From contig NZ_JBELZM010000001.1 of NCBI RefSeq assembly GCF_040273735.1, forward strand, positions 62,001 through 126,000: a stretch of DNA of 64,000 nt. The letters run 5' to 3'. The number at the start of each line of letters is the position of its first letter. Positions within the stretch are counted from its first letter, which is position 1. The notes beneath the pieces were generated by a model. The model was given only the letters and a program-made list of their open reading frames with translations. It had not been told where the DNA came from and did not search any database. The position numbers were made by a program, and so were the translations under genes. The DNA is from Solibacillus sp040273735. Lineage in GTDB: Bacteria > Bacillota > Bacilli > Bacillales_A > Planococcaceae. Below, piece by piece: positions 33,445-43,078 of this stretch.

Positions 33445-34793
33445 TGGAATATGAAGGATTACAAGCTAAAAAAGTACTCGTTTTAGGATTGGCGAAAAGT
33501 GGTGTTGCGGCTGCTGAACTTTTGCATCGGTTAGGTGCATTTGTAACAGTCAATGATGCAAAGCCATTTGATGCAAATCCTGAAGCGCAGGAGCTTTTAT
33601 CAAAAGGAATTACCGTAATTTGTGGACGACACCCAGAAGATTTGCTTGATGAAGGTTTTGAGCTTGTCGTAAAAAACCCCGGGATTCCATACACAAATCC
33701 GATCGTTGCCGATGCGATAATAAAAGGTCTACCTGTTATTACAGAAATGGAACTTGCCTATTTAGTAAGTGAAGCCCCATTTATCGGTATTACCGGTTCG
33801 AATGGTAAAACAACAACAACAACTTTACTATACGAAATGCTAAAAGTAGGCAGTTTAAAACCATTAATCGCCGGGAATATTGGAACCGTTGCTTGTGGTG
33901 TTGCAGCAGAAGCAAAAGCAGATGAGGTCATCGTTACTGAGTTATCATCGTTTCAGTTAATGGGGACACGTGAATTCAGACCGCATATTGCAATTTTGAC
34001 AAATCTGTATGAAGCCCATTTAGATTACCATGGGACATTTGAAGAATATGCTGAAGCTAAATTTGGGGTCACACGCAACCAAACAGCTGAAGATTATTTT
34101 ATTTATAATGCCGATCAGGAAGTTGTGGCGAAATATGCTCAAAAATCAAATGCCCAACTCATTCCATTTACGACAAAAGGTCATGCAAAACAAGGAATTA
34201 GTGCAGATAAAGAAAACATTTATTGGCAAGGCGATGCGATCTTAAAACGTGATAATATTGTATTGCCAGGCGAGCATAATTTAGAAAATATTTTATGTGC
34301 TGTAGCAGCAGCCCTACTGCAGCAATGTCCTGTTGAAGCGATTGAAGAAGTTTTATCAACATTTGCAGGGGTACGTCACCGTACGCAGTTTGTCCGTGAA
34401 TGGCAAGGACGTAAAATTTACAATGATTCAAAAGCAACAAATGTACTGGCAACGAAAAGTGCCTTGGCTGCATTTGAGCAACCGATTGTATTATTGGCCG
34501 GCGGATTAGATCGCGGGCATTCATTTGAAGAGCTTCGTAAAGAAATGACACGTGTAAAGGCAGTTGTCGCGTTCGGTGAGACTGCACTTCGCTTTATCGA
34601 ATTTGCAAAATCATGTGGCATTACGAATATTGTGCGTGCAATTGATGTAGAAGATGCAGTCGGATACGGAGCAAAAATGTCTGAAGAAGGTGACATCATT
34701 TTACTGTCACCGGCATGTGCAAGCTGGGATCAACATGCGAGCTTTGAAATTCGGGGCGACTTATTTATTGATCGTGTTATGAAACTTTCATAA
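33441..34793 (+). CDS. murD: UDP-MurNAc-L-Ala:D-glutamate ligase MurD
   Basis: 450 residues. ATP-dependent Mur ligase adding D-Glu to UDP-MurNAc-L-Ala. N-terminal Rossmann-like domain (VLVLGLAKSGVAAAELL), P-loop GSNGKTTTT (about 114-122) and C-terminal domain with YNDSKATN. The frame extends 25 codons upstream inside mraY; CGGAGG at 33428-33433, 7 bases before ATG 33441, sets the start. Confidence 0.97.
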   Translation: MMEYEGLQAKKVLVLGLAKSGVAAAELLHRLGAFVTVNDAKPFDANPEAQELLSKGITVICGRHPEDLLDEGFELVVKNPGIPYTNPIVADAIIKGLPVITEMELAYLVSEAPFIGITGSNGKTTTTTLLYEMLKVGSLKPLIAGNIGTVACGVAAEAKADEVIVTELSSFQLMGTREFRPHIAILTNLYEAHLDYHGTFEEYAEAKFGVTRNQTAEDYFIYNADQEVVAKYAQKSNAQLIPFTTKGHAKQGISADKENIYWQGDAILKRDNIVLPGEHNLENILCAVAAALLQQCPVEAIEEVLSTFAGVRHRTQFVREWQGRKIYNDSKATNVLATKSALAAFEQPIVLLAGGLDRGHSFEELRKEMTRVKAVVAFGETALRFIEFAKSCGITNIVRAIDVEDAVGYGAKMSEEGDIILLSPACASWDQHASFEIRGDLFIDRVMKLS

Positions 34794-34808
34794 GAAAGGA
34801 TAGTTACA

Positions 34809-35894
34809 CTGTCGCAAAAAAATCAACAGTATTTTATGATCAGTGCGATTGTATTGTCGCTTATTGGCATACTCTTTATTTTTTCAGCAGGTACATATTG
34901 GGGGAATGTTCACTATGATGGACAAACCCCGTTTTACCTGAAGCAGTCAATCTATTTCATCGTTGCACTTATCATTTGTGCAGCCATTATGAACTGGGAG
35001 TTTTTACAGCAACCGAAAGTGTGGAAGATTTTTTATATCATCTCGCTTGGCTTACTTGTTGCTGTTCTTATCCCGGGTATCGGGATTGTCCGAAATGGTT
35101 CGCAAAGTTGGATTGGAATCGGTCCTTTAACGATACAACCGGCTGAAATTGCGAAAGTAACGACAATTATTTATATTAGTGCCTTATTAACACAGCGGAA
35201 ATCGTATGAGCGCATTGTTCAAGTGAAGCATTTTCTCATATTGATTCTTCCGGCAGCCTTAATTATGCTTCAGCCTGATTTCGGTGCTGTCTTTATATTA
35301 GTTGTAGTTGTTTTAATTATATTTTTTATTGCACAATATCCGTTGCGCTTATATGTTGTCCTCATCACTTTAGGTATAGGAGGCCTTGCCGGGTTAATTA
35401 TCGCGGCTCCATATCGTCTTAAACGGATCGAAGCGTTTATCAACCCTTGGGCAGACCCGTTAGGAAGCGGCTTCCAAGCTGTACAATCTTTATTTGCGAT
35501 AGGTCCGGCAGGCTTGTTTGGACATGGATTATTAAAAAGTAGACAAAAGTATTTATACTTACCGGAACCGCAGAACGATTTTATTTTTGCGATTATTTTA
35601 GAAGAAATCGGACTTGTCGGTGGAATGGGACTGCTGCTTATTTTTGCGTGCTTTTTAATTCTAGGATATCGCTTGGCATTACAATGTAAGCATGTATTTC
35701 ATTTTTATGCGATATGCGGACTTACAACGATGATTGCTGTACAGGCAGCGCTGAACATAGGGGTAGTTATTAACTTATTGCCTGTAACCGGTGTAACACT
35801 GCCATTTATAAGCTATGGCGGAACATCGCTCGTTGTTGTCTGGGTAACCGTAGCGCTTATTTTAAATTTTTCATATGAAAGAAGGAAGGAGTAG
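34809..35894 (+). CDS. spoVE: SEDS glycosyltransferase SpoVE/FtsW
   Basis: SEDS-family peptidoglycan polymerase, partner of a class B PBP; the position after murD matches B. subtilis spoVE. Ten transmembrane helices, with the conserved QPDFG (catalytic Asp), PEPQNDFIFAIILEE and TGVTLPFISYGGTS blocks. Start choice is unusual: ATG 34836 has no ribosome site, whereas AAAGGA (34795-34800) is 8 bases before an in-frame CTG at 34809. This adds nine polar residues (SQKNQQYF-type) before the first helix, as other SpoVE/FtsW proteins have. If CTG is not used, the gene begins at 34836 (352 residues). Confidence 0.85.
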   Translation: MSQKNQQYFMISAIVLSLIGILFIFSAGTYWGNVHYDGQTPFYLKQSIYFIVALIICAAIMNWEFLQQPKVWKIFYIISLGLLVAVLIPGIGIVRNGSQSWIGIGPLTIQPAEIAKVTTIIYISALLTQRKSYERIVQVKHFLILILPAALIMLQPDFGAVFILVVVVLIIFFIAQYPLRLYVVLITLGIGGLAGLIIAAPYRLKRIEAFINPWADPLGSGFQAVQSLFAIGPAGLFGHGLLKSRQKYLYLPEPQNDFIFAIILEEIGLVGGMGLLLIFACFLILGYRLALQCKHVFHFYAICGLTTMIAVQAALNIGVVINLLPVTGVTLPFISYGGTSLVVVWVTVALILNFSYERRKE

Positions 35895-35899
35895 GGATA

Positions 35900-36766
35900 A
35901 TGGAAAAAGTAATCGATATTACAGAACGAGTACCAGCTATGAAAAAACGCAGAAGACGCCGTACAAATTTTAAATTTTTAGGACTAGTGACGATTTTTCT
36001 TTTTATCATTATCATCCTTCTTTATTTTCAATTACCTTATAGTGATATAAAAAAAATTGATATTAAAGGGGCAGCTCTTAAGGAAGATACGTACTATATC
36101 GAACAGTCAAATTTAAAAATTGATGATTCGTTATGGGGCTTTAAAATTTCGGAAGTGGAGCAGGCAATTGCTCAGCATGAATGGGTAAAATCCGTAAATG
36201 TCGAAAGGAAATTCCTGAATGAAGTTCAAATTACAATTGAGGAATGGCAAAAAGTAGCCTATATCTCACAAGACGGGGAGTTTTACCCTATGCTTGATAA
36301 TGGCATTGTCTTTGAAGAACCCAATGAAATTGTTCCTATCGATGCACCGATTTTCCGGGATTTCGAAAATGAGGCTCTTCGAAAAAAGCTGTTAAAGGAA
36401 CTTGCAAATCTAAAACCGGAAGTACTGTCGCTCATTTCACAAATTAATGCAAATCCCACAGAGGCGGACCCGTATTCAATTACGCTTTTCATGAATGATG
36501 GCTATGAAGTACGCGCAGATGCGAATACTTTAGCAGAAAAGTTAAATTACTATCCATCGATTATTGCGCAAATTGAAAGCGAGGACGTCTCTGAAAAAGG
36601 GATTGTAGATATTGAGGTTGGTTCATATTACCGACCTTTTTCAGGAGAATATTCATTAATAAAAGAAGACACTGAAAAAACTGAAGAAACTACAGATGAA
36701 ACAGAAAATGCGGAAACGGATGAAGGGGGGCAACTGGAAGAACAAAATGAAGAAGAGCCAGAATGA
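35900..36766 (+). CDS. divIB: Cell division protein DivIB (FtsQ)
   Basis: 288-residue bitopic divisome protein. A basic cytoplasmic tail (KKRRRRR at 15-21) precedes a transmembrane helix (about 26-45), a POTRA domain (about 49-118), a beta domain, and an acidic, Glu/Thr-rich C-terminal tail (about 258-288). AAGGAG precedes ATG 35900. It follows spoVE after five bases, with murG and murB of the B. subtilis order missing between them. Confidence 0.93.
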   Translation: MEKVIDITERVPAMKKRRRRRTNFKFLGLVTIFLFIIIILLYFQLPYSDIKKIDIKGAALKEDTYYIEQSNLKIDDSLWGFKISEVEQAIAQHEWVKSVNVERKFLNEVQITIEEWQKVAYISQDGEFYPMLDNGIVFEEPNEIVPIDAPIFRDFENEALRKKLLKELANLKPEVLSLISQINANPTEADPYSITLFMNDGYEVRADANTLAEKLNYYPSIIAQIESEDVSEKGIVDIEVGSYYRPFSGEYSLIKEDTEKTEETTDETENAETDEGGQLEEQNEEEPE

Positions 36767-37487
36767 TAACAGCAGGCAGCCGAAGAAAAAATCTGCATTT
36801 TTTTCAAAAAAGTATGGCGCTATACTAATTGTATGCGTGATTACAGGATTTATTATCGGTTTTTCCTATAATTTATCGAAGGACAAGCGTACATTAAGTT
36901 CTGCCTCTCCCCAGTTTGAGCAGGAAAATCAGTACATGGAAGATTTGATTGAAAAACAGGAAAGAAACAAAGAGCTTGCAGGTGAGTTGGCCCAATTAGA
37001 GGAGAAAATTCGAACATATGAAAAGCAGTTTTCTTCGAACGAAACGCAATATGAACAGAATCGGCAGGATGCTGAGCAATTGCGACTGTTATTAGGACTA
37101 ACAGATGGAATGGGACAAGGGATCAAAATAACACTGCAAGACGGTGATTATAATCCAGATACTACCAACCCCAATGAGTATATTGTGCACGAAAGTCACA
37201 TATTTAAAGTATTAAATGAATTAAAAATTGCAGGTGCCGAGGCAATTTCGATTAACGGACAACGTTTGAAACCGAATTCTTACATTGCCTGCAATGGTCC
37301 AGTCATAACAATTGATGGACAACAGTACCCCGCACCATTTGTAATTGAGGCAGTTGGTAATCAGGATGTACTTATTTCTTCGTTAGAATTGGCAGGGGGA
37401 GTATTTGACCAATTATTAAATGAACAAATTGTCGTTACTTTGGAAACAGACGACCTAATAGAAATGCAAACAGTCAGCGATGAATAA
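36747..37487 (+). CDS. ylxW: DUF881 family protein YlxW
   Basis: 246 residues: a short basic N-terminus, one transmembrane helix (about 26-42), an external coiled coil (about 60-115) and a DUF881 domain (about 118-240). Found between divIB and ftsA in Bacillales; function unknown, possibly division-related. The frame opens at 36696, but GGAAG at 36736-36740 supports ATG 36747, which overlaps the divIB end. Confidence 0.85.
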   Translation: MKKSQNDNSRQPKKKSAFFSKKYGAILIVCVITGFIIGFSYNLSKDKRTLSSASPQFEQENQYMEDLIEKQERNKELAGELAQLEEKIRTYEKQFSSNETQYEQNRQDAEQLRLLLGLTDGMGQGIKITLQDGDYNPDTTNPNEYIVHESHIFKVLNELKIAGAEAISINGQRLKPNSYIACNGPVITIDGQQYPAPFVIEAVGNQDVLISSLELAGGVFDQLLNEQIVVTLETDDLIEMQTVSDE

Positions 37488-37510
37488 GGCATAAAATCGG
37501 AGGGAAGATG

Positions 37511-38218
37511 ATGACGAAAAAAATGTACCGTAATATTACAATGATCTCGTTCATCATCGGCTTTATGCTTGCAGTTCAATACAACACTGTTCAAAATCCG
37601 ACCGAACGAACTACAGTTGATATTTGGGAAATTCGTCAGCAATTATTTGTGGAACAGGAGCGGCATTCCGAACTGCTGACCGCCATAAGCGAACTAACCG
37701 AAACAGTAAATAAATATGAGGATGCAGAGTTTGATAATCCGGAAATACTATTGCAGCAAACTGTTGATCAACTCAAAGAACGTGCAGGAATTTTGCCGGT
37801 TGAAGGACCGGGGTTAACGTTATCAGTTGGCCCTTCACCTGAATTAATGGACTTAGGCTATGAAATAAAGCCTGTATCGCCTGAACTGTTAATTCGCCTT
37901 ATAAATGATTTAAATCGCTATAATGCACGGGCAATTGAAGTGGATGGCAAACGTTTAAGCTACAATTCGGCCATTCGCGATATTAATGGGAAAACGACGA
38001 TCAATAGTGAGCCGATTCAAAATATGGATATTGAAATAAACATCATTACACTTACGTATGAGCAAGCCGAGAAAATGAAAAATCATTTGCTGGCTTCTAC
38101 GTTTCAGGATGAGTTTTATATTGATAATCTAGTATTGTCGATTCATGATTCAGAGCAGAATATACAAATTGATTCAGTTGCGCCTGTACAAAGAATTAAG
38201 TATTTATCAGAAAAGTAG
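37511..38218 (+). CDS. ylxX: DUF881 family protein YlxX
   Basis: 235 residues, paralogue of the preceding gene: N-terminal helix (about 8-25), coiled coil (about 42-75) and a DUF881 domain (about 88-230). Function unknown. GGAGGG at 37499-37504 is better spaced from ATG 37511 than from ATG 37508; both are possible. Tandem ylxW-ylxX is the B. subtilis arrangement. Confidence 0.85.
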   Translation: MTKKMYRNITMISFIIGFMLAVQYNTVQNPTERTTVDIWEIRQQLFVEQERHSELLTAISELTETVNKYEDAEFDNPEILLQQTVDQLKERAGILPVEGPGLTLSVGPSPELMDLGYEIKPVSPELLIRLINDLNRYNARAIEVDGKRLSYNSAIRDINGKTTINSEPIQNMDIEINIITLTYEQAEKMKNHLLASTFQDEFYIDNLVLSIHDSEQNIQIDSVAPVQRIKYLSEK

Positions 38219-38232
38219 AAGGGGATGCGAAT

Positions 38233-38598
38233 ATGTGGTTACCACTTTTAGGTCTTATATTAGGTGTGGTATTAGGGATTTTAACAGATATTCAAATTCC
38301 ATCTGTTTATGAAAACTATTTATCCATTGCTGTACTGGCGGCTCTCGATACAATGGTCGGCGGTATCCGTGCATTATTGCAGCAAGTTTACGATGACAAA
38401 GTATTTATTTCCGGGTTTTTCTTTAATATAATTTTAGCAGCAGGATTGGCTTTTCTCGGTGTTCATATAGGTGTCGATCTTTATTTAGCCGCTATTTTTG
38501 CATTCGGAGTTCGACTATTTCAGAATATCGCAGTCATTCGTCGGTTATTATTGACAAAATATGAGAACAGAAGATTGAAAAAGGAGGAAAACTCTTAA
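38233..38598 (+). CDS. sbp: Small basic protein Sbp (DUF1290)
   Basis: 121 residues, three or four hydrophobic helices, then a basic tail (KYENRRLKKEE). It matches the DUF1290/Sbp family, always beside ylxW/ylxX and ftsA; role unknown. AAGGGGATG lies just upstream of ATG 38233. ftsA begins about 100 bases downstream after a short A/T-rich gap. Confidence 0.87.
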   Translation: MWLPLLGLILGVVLGILTDIQIPSVYENYLSIAVLAALDTMVGGIRALLQQVYDDKVFISGFFFNIILAAGLAFLGVHIGVDLYLAAIFAFGVRLFQNIAVIRRLLLTKYENRRLKKEENS

Positions 38599-38700
38599 CA
38601 ATCACGTTAAAATATCATTACAATTTATCGTTTTACTTAGACAATCAACGAAATTTACAATAGAATGAACTATAGGAGTAATCGAAGGAGGTGCAGAAAG

Positions 38701-39996
38701 TTGAATCATCAAGAAATTTATGTTTCTCTCGATATTGGATCATCTTCAATAAAGGTCCTAATCGGAGAAATGAACGGTGATCAATTGCACGTAATTGGTG
38801 TAGGTCATGTGAAATCAACAGGGATAAGAAAAGGTGCAATAGTTGATATAGATGCAACTGTACAGTCCATTAAAAAAGCTGTAGATCAAGCAGAGCGAAT
38901 GACTGGTATTAATATAGAAGAAGTGGTGCTTGGAGTTCCTGCAAACCAGACAGTTTTACAGCCTGTTAAAGGGGTTGTAGCGGTAAACGGTGAAGACCGG
39001 GAAATCACGGACGATGATTTAGCTAGAGTAATAGACTCTGCACAGGTTATGTCGATTCCACCAGAGCGAGAGTTAGTAAATTTGATTCCGAAACAATTTA
39101 TCGTAGACAACCTAGATGAGATTAAAGACCCGCGTGGTATGATTGGCATTCGTTTAGAGATGGATGCGACAATGATTACGACATCCAAGACGCTTGTACA
39201 TAATGTTTTAAGATGTGTAGAACGTGCAGGCTTGCAAATTCGCGAAATTTATCTACAACCATTAGCAGCAGGAAATTTTGCGCTGACGGAAGATGAGAAA
39301 AATCAAGGAACTGCTTATATCGACTTAGGCGGCGGATCTACAACTGTTGCGGTATTCCAAGACGGACTGCTGACAAATACAGCTGTTATCGCGGTAGGCG
39401 GAGATCATATTACGAAAGATTTATCGATTGTATTAAAAACACCGACAGAACAAGCCGAAAAAATCAAAAAGCAGTATGGACATGCCTTTTACGATGATGC
39501 TTCCGATGAACAAACGTTTGATGTTCCTGTTGTTGGTACTGATACAACGGATCAATACAGTCAACGTTTCATCTCAGAAATTATCGGAGTACGTTTAGAA
39601 GAGTTATTTGAATTAGTATTGGATGAATTAGCACGTATGGGGGTACAGGATTTACCGGGTGGTGTTGTCATTTCTGGCGGGGTAGCACAGCTTGAAGGAA
39701 TTGCTCAGCTGGCGAGACAAGTAATGTTAACGCGTGTTCGCATTTATACACCTGATTACATCGGTGTACGTGAACCGGCCTTTACAACGTCAGTAGGTTT
39801 AATTCGTTATGCACATGCAGAAGACGAATTTTACGGAAGAAGCGAGCCGGTACCAGCTTCTTCATATGCAGCACCTTATCCTACTCAACCAACTCCTTCT
39901 AAAAAACAATCAAATGTGCCGGAGAGAGTAGATAGCGCAAATAAAGTAAGTGTGATTGATCGCGCGAAAAACTTATTAAACAAATTTTTCGATTAA
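38701..39996 (+). CDS. ftsA: Cell division protein FtsA
   Basis: 431-residue actin-like ATPase that tethers FtsZ to the membrane. Phosphate loops SLDIGSSSIKVLIGE and YIDLGGGSTTVAVF and the C-terminal amphipathic helix (VIDRAKNLLNKFF) are clear. The frame begins at ATG 38665, but AAGGAGGTG at 38685-38693 is 7-8 bases before TTG 38701, which also gives the usual N-terminus. A flexible Pro/Ser linker (about 385-415) precedes the membrane helix. Confidence 0.96.
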   Translation: MNHQEIYVSLDIGSSSIKVLIGEMNGDQLHVIGVGHVKSTGIRKGAIVDIDATVQSIKKAVDQAERMTGINIEEVVLGVPANQTVLQPVKGVVAVNGEDREITDDDLARVIDSAQVMSIPPERELVNLIPKQFIVDNLDEIKDPRGMIGIRLEMDATMITTSKTLVHNVLRCVERAGLQIREIYLQPLAAGNFALTEDEKNQGTAYIDLGGGSTTVAVFQDGLLTNTAVIAVGGDHITKDLSIVLKTPTEQAEKIKKQYGHAFYDDASDEQTFDVPVVGTDTTDQYSQRFISEIIGVRLEELFELVLDELARMGVQDLPGGVVISGGVAQLEGIAQLARQVMLTRVRIYTPDYIGVREPAFTTSVGLIRYAHAEDEFYGRSEPVPASSYAAPYPTQPTPSKKQSNVPERVDSANKVSVIDRAKNLLNKFFD

Positions 39997-40036
39997 TACG
40001 AAAATGAATGACGTGAACAATTAGGAGGAGAAGAGT

Positions 40037-41200
40037 ATGTTAGAATTTGAAACGGATGTTGAACAATTAGCCGTTATTAAAGTAATCGGCGTTGGCGGAG
40101 GCGGTAACAATGCCGTAAACCGCATGATTGAACATGGTGTACAAGGTGTAGACTTTATCGCTGTAAATACAGATGCGCAAGCTTTAAATCTGTCAAAAGC
40201 TGAATATAAACTACAAATTGGCGGTAAATTAACACGTGGACTAGGTGCCGGGGCAAACCCGGAAGTAGGAAAAAAAGCTGCTGAGGAAAGTCGCGAACAA
40301 TTGGAAGAAGTATTACGTGGTGCCGATATGGTATTCGTAACTGCCGGTATGGGCGGTGGTACTGGTACGGGTGCAGCACCGGTAATCGCATCAATCGCAC
40401 GTGATTTAGGTGCGTTGACAGTAGGTGTTGTAACACGTCCGTTTACATTTGAAGGCCGTAAACGACAAACACAGGCAATCGGCGGTATTACTTCAATGAA
40501 AGAAGCGGTTGATACATTAATCGTAATTCCAAACGATAAGTTACTGCAAATTGTAGATAAATCAACACCGATGCTGGAAGCGTTCCGTGAAGCGGACAAT
40601 GTATTACGTCAAGGTGTACAAGGTATTTCAGACTTAATCGCAACACCTGGTTTAATTAACCTGGACTTTGCCGATGTAAAAACAATTATGTCCGATAAAG
40701 GTTCGGCATTAATGGGTATCGGGATTGCTGCTGGTGAAAACCGTGCAGTAGAAGCTGCTAAAAAAGCAATTTCTTCTCCATTACTTGAAACATCAATCGA
40801 TGGAGCAAAAGGTGTCATTATGAATATTACAGGCGGAACGAACTTAAGTTTATTTGAAGTTCAGGAAGCTGCCGATATTGTGCAGCTCGCTTCAGATGAA
40901 GAAGTAAATATGATCTTCGGTTCTGTAATTAACGATAACCTAAACGATGAAATTATCGTAACGGTAATTGCAACAGGTTTCTCTGATGACTTTATTATCC
41001 AAAAGCCGCAGCCTGTGCGTCCGTCAATCGGTGCTCGTCAACAAGCTGCAACAAGCACAACTCAACCGCAACAACAGCAGCCTGTACGCCAGCAAGATCC
41101 GGTGCAGCAAGAAGCGCCACGTCATACACAACAAACAAACTATCAGCAGGACGATGCATTGGATATTCCGACATTTTTACGCAATCGTCGCAATCGCTAA
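40037..41200 (+). CDS. ftsZ: Cell division GTPase FtsZ
   Basis: 387-residue tubulin homologue forming the Z-ring. The GTP-binding signature GGGTGTG (about 106-112), the N-terminal GVGGGGNNAVN and the T7 loop NLDFADVK are intact. A Gln/Pro-rich linker (about 320-370) leads to the conserved C-terminal peptide DDALDIPTFLRNRRNR, which binds FtsA, SepF and other partners. AGGAGGAG precedes ATG 40037. Terminator follows. Confidence 0.98.
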   Translation: MLEFETDVEQLAVIKVIGVGGGGNNAVNRMIEHGVQGVDFIAVNTDAQALNLSKAEYKLQIGGKLTRGLGAGANPEVGKKAAEESREQLEEVLRGADMVFVTAGMGGGTGTGAAPVIASIARDLGALTVGVVTRPFTFEGRKRQTQAIGGITSMKEAVDTLIVIPNDKLLQIVDKSTPMLEAFREADNVLRQGVQGISDLIATPGLINLDFADVKTIMSDKGSALMGIGIAAGENRAVEAAKKAISSPLLETSIDGAKGVIMNITGGTNLSLFEVQEAADIVQLASDEEVNMIFGSVINDNLNDEIIVTVIATGFSDDFIIQKPQPVRPSIGARQQAATSTTQPQQQQPVRQQDPVQQEAPRHTQQTNYQQDDALDIPTFLRNRRNR

Positions 41201-41227
41201 TAATACAGACTTTCATAATATAAAAAA

Positions 41228-41264
41228 CGATTATTTACATGTTTATGTGAATAATCGTTTTTTT
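41228..41264 (+). terminator. Terminator after ftsZ
   Basis: A 13-bp stem (ACGATTATTTACA/TGTGAATAATCGT, one G-T pair) is followed by six or more T residues; it ends the dcw cluster. Confidence 0.92.
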
Positions 41265-41396
41265 AGTTTAAGAGATGTTATGAAAAGTAGCATCCTTTAC
41301 ATGTATTGGAAAGGAAAAGTAGATTAACACATGCCCTCACCACACTGAAACCTCACCTGTGCCCCTATGATTCTTTAACTTTCCTGCTACCAACTT

Positions 41397-41423
41397 TTTG
41401 TCGATTGGATTTGAATGTCGTAA
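41397..41423 (+). promoter_or_regulatory. Possible Spo0A boxes upstream of spoIIGA
   Basis: TGTCGATT (41399-41406) and TGTCGTAA (41416-41423) resemble the Spo0A box (TGTCGAA), 17 bases apart. In B. subtilis the spoIIG promoter is sigma-A and Spo0A-dependent. The 314-base gap has no other gene. I could not place a good -10. Confidence 0.35.
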
Positions 41424-41514
41424 CAATATGTCACACGATTCTTCCAAATTTATGCAACAGTTAGACAAAAAACTCTGGGGGGGTTTGATAATCTTATTTA
41501 CAGGAGGACAATAC

Positions 41515-42336
41515 ATGTATGCAGAGTGGATTCTTTTAATGAATTTTTTAATGAATCTCGTACTACTAAAATTTACCGCAACAATAACATATACCATCAT
41601 TCCAATTTGGAGATTACTATTAGGGGCCTTTTGTAGTGCGCTGATCGCTGTGTTATTTATGGGAAACATATTCATGTTGCTTGTAAGTTTCATCGTACTA
41701 TTAGGCATTGCCTTTTCATTTAAATGGAAAATATTTTACGAGCAAGGGAAGTGGATTGTTGTCGCTACTTTGCTCGCAGGTGGATTAATAACAGCATTAC
41801 AACCATTTTTGCTTGCATCTCCGTTTTTCGTTTATATTTTTTTATGTTTCGGCATAGTATGTATTAGTTTGACAGTGATGAAACAAGGCTGGTTTCAAAA
41901 ACTGCAGAATGTTGCACAAAGTCGGTATGTAACGACAAGCAAAGTAGAACTGTTCGAACAACAAATGGAGCTCGTAACATATATCGATACCGGGAATGAA
42001 TGCACTGAACCTTTAAGTCAGGCACCGGTCCATTTTATTTCGTTTAAATCAGTTCAATCGATGTTACCAGATGAATTTAGTGAATGCCTGCTCAAATGGA
42101 ATGAGCAGGAGCCTTACTCACTGACAATGTTTTCAAAGGAAATACAGAAAAGAATACGTATTGTTCCTATTACAACGGTTCAAAAAGGCACGTTACTCGT
42201 ACCGGCCTTTCGTGCCACAATTGTCATTCAGAACAAGACGTATCCAAATCACTATGTTGTATTTACGAAAAATGATGCGCGCTTTCCGCAAAATGCACAA
42301 ATGATTGCACATGTGTTTGTCCTAACGAATTCATAA
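41515..42336 (+). CDS. spoIIGA: Sporulation protease SpoIIGA (pro-sigma-E processing)
   Basis: 273 residues. Membrane aspartic protease that cleaves pro-sigma-E in the mother cell after SpoIIR signalling. About five N-terminal transmembrane helices (residues 1-150) precede a cytoplasmic protease domain with DTGN (YIDTGNECTEPL). AGGAGG at 41502-41507 fixes ATG 41515; the longer frame from 41398 has no ribosome site. sigE follows by 13 bases. Confidence 0.93.
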   Translation: MYAEWILLMNFLMNLVLLKFTATITYTIIPIWRLLLGAFCSALIAVLFMGNIFMLLVSFIVLLGIAFSFKWKIFYEQGKWIVVATLLAGGLITALQPFLLASPFFVYIFLCFGIVCISLTVMKQGWFQKLQNVAQSRYVTTSKVELFEQQMELVTYIDTGNECTEPLSQAPVHFISFKSVQSMLPDEFSECLLKWNEQEPYSLTMFSKEIQKRIRIVPITTVQKGTLLVPAFRATIVIQNKTYPNHYVVFTKNDARFPQNAQMIAHVFVLTNS

Positions 42337-42349
42337 GGGAGGATCGATA

Positions 42350-43060
42350 TTGCTTAAAAAAATTCAATCGATAATTTTAAACATACTAAGCTACTTTAGA
42401 AGAAAAAAAGGGACATACTATATAGGGGGACATGATTCATTGCCTATTCCATTAACTAGAGAAGAAGAAGTTGTCGTAGTCGAAGCATTTATGAATGGTG
42501 ACTTGCATGCCAGAGATATGTTAATTGAAAGAAATTTACGTTTAGTCGTTTATATTGCAAGACGTTTTGATAATACAAGCACACCGATTGAGGATTTAAT
42601 CAGCATCGGTTCCATTGGCCTTATTAAAGCGATTGAAACTTTTAATTTGGATAAAAACATTAAATTAGCGACATATGCATCTCGCTGTATCGAAAATGAA
42701 ATATTGATGCATTTACGAAAGACGAGCCGCATGAAAGGCGAAGTTTCCTTTGATGAACCGTTAAATGCGGATGCAGACGGCAATGAACTATTACTTTCAG
42801 ACATATTAGGGACAGAAGAACATATTATAACACTTGACGTAGAACGTAAGATTGAGCGTCAGCATATGTTTAATGCCATTAATCAGCTGACACCTCGTGA
42901 AAAATATATTATGGAATGTCGTTTTGGCCTAAACGGAAAAGAAGAAATGACACAAAAGGAAGTAGCGGACCATTTAGGTATTTCACAATCTTATATTTCT
43001 AGATTGGAGAAAAAAATTATAATGGATTTACGTGAATTCTTGAACGAACCAATTGCATAA
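42350..43060 (+). CDS. sigE: RNA polymerase sigma-E factor (pro-form)
   Basis: 236 residues. Mother-cell sigma factor made as inactive pro-protein. The amphipathic pro-sequence ends with YYIGG (residues 23-27), the expected SpoIIGA cleavage site. Region 2 (NLRLVVYIARRF, DLISIGSIGLIKAI) and region 4 (QKEVADHLGISQSYISRLEKKI) are intact. GGGAGGA precedes TTG 42350. It is cotranscribed with spoIIGA. Confidence 0.97.
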   Translation: MLKKIQSIILNILSYFRRKKGTYYIGGHDSLPIPLTREEEVVVVEAFMNGDLHARDMLIERNLRLVVYIARRFDNTSTPIEDLISIGSIGLIKAIETFNLDKNIKLATYASRCIENEILMHLRKTSRMKGEVSFDEPLNADADGNELLLSDILGTEEHIITLDVERKIERQHMFNAINQLTPREKYIMECRFGLNGKEEMTQKEVADHLGISQSYISRLEKKIIMDLREFLNEPIA

Positions 43061-43078
43061 GATGGTTAAATTTGGCGT

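Noticed and set aside
40021..40599. 192-residue minus-strand frame opposite ftsZ
   Set aside because: Exact shadow of the well-supported ftsZ gene; low-complexity Pro/Ser/Ala product with no ribosome site.
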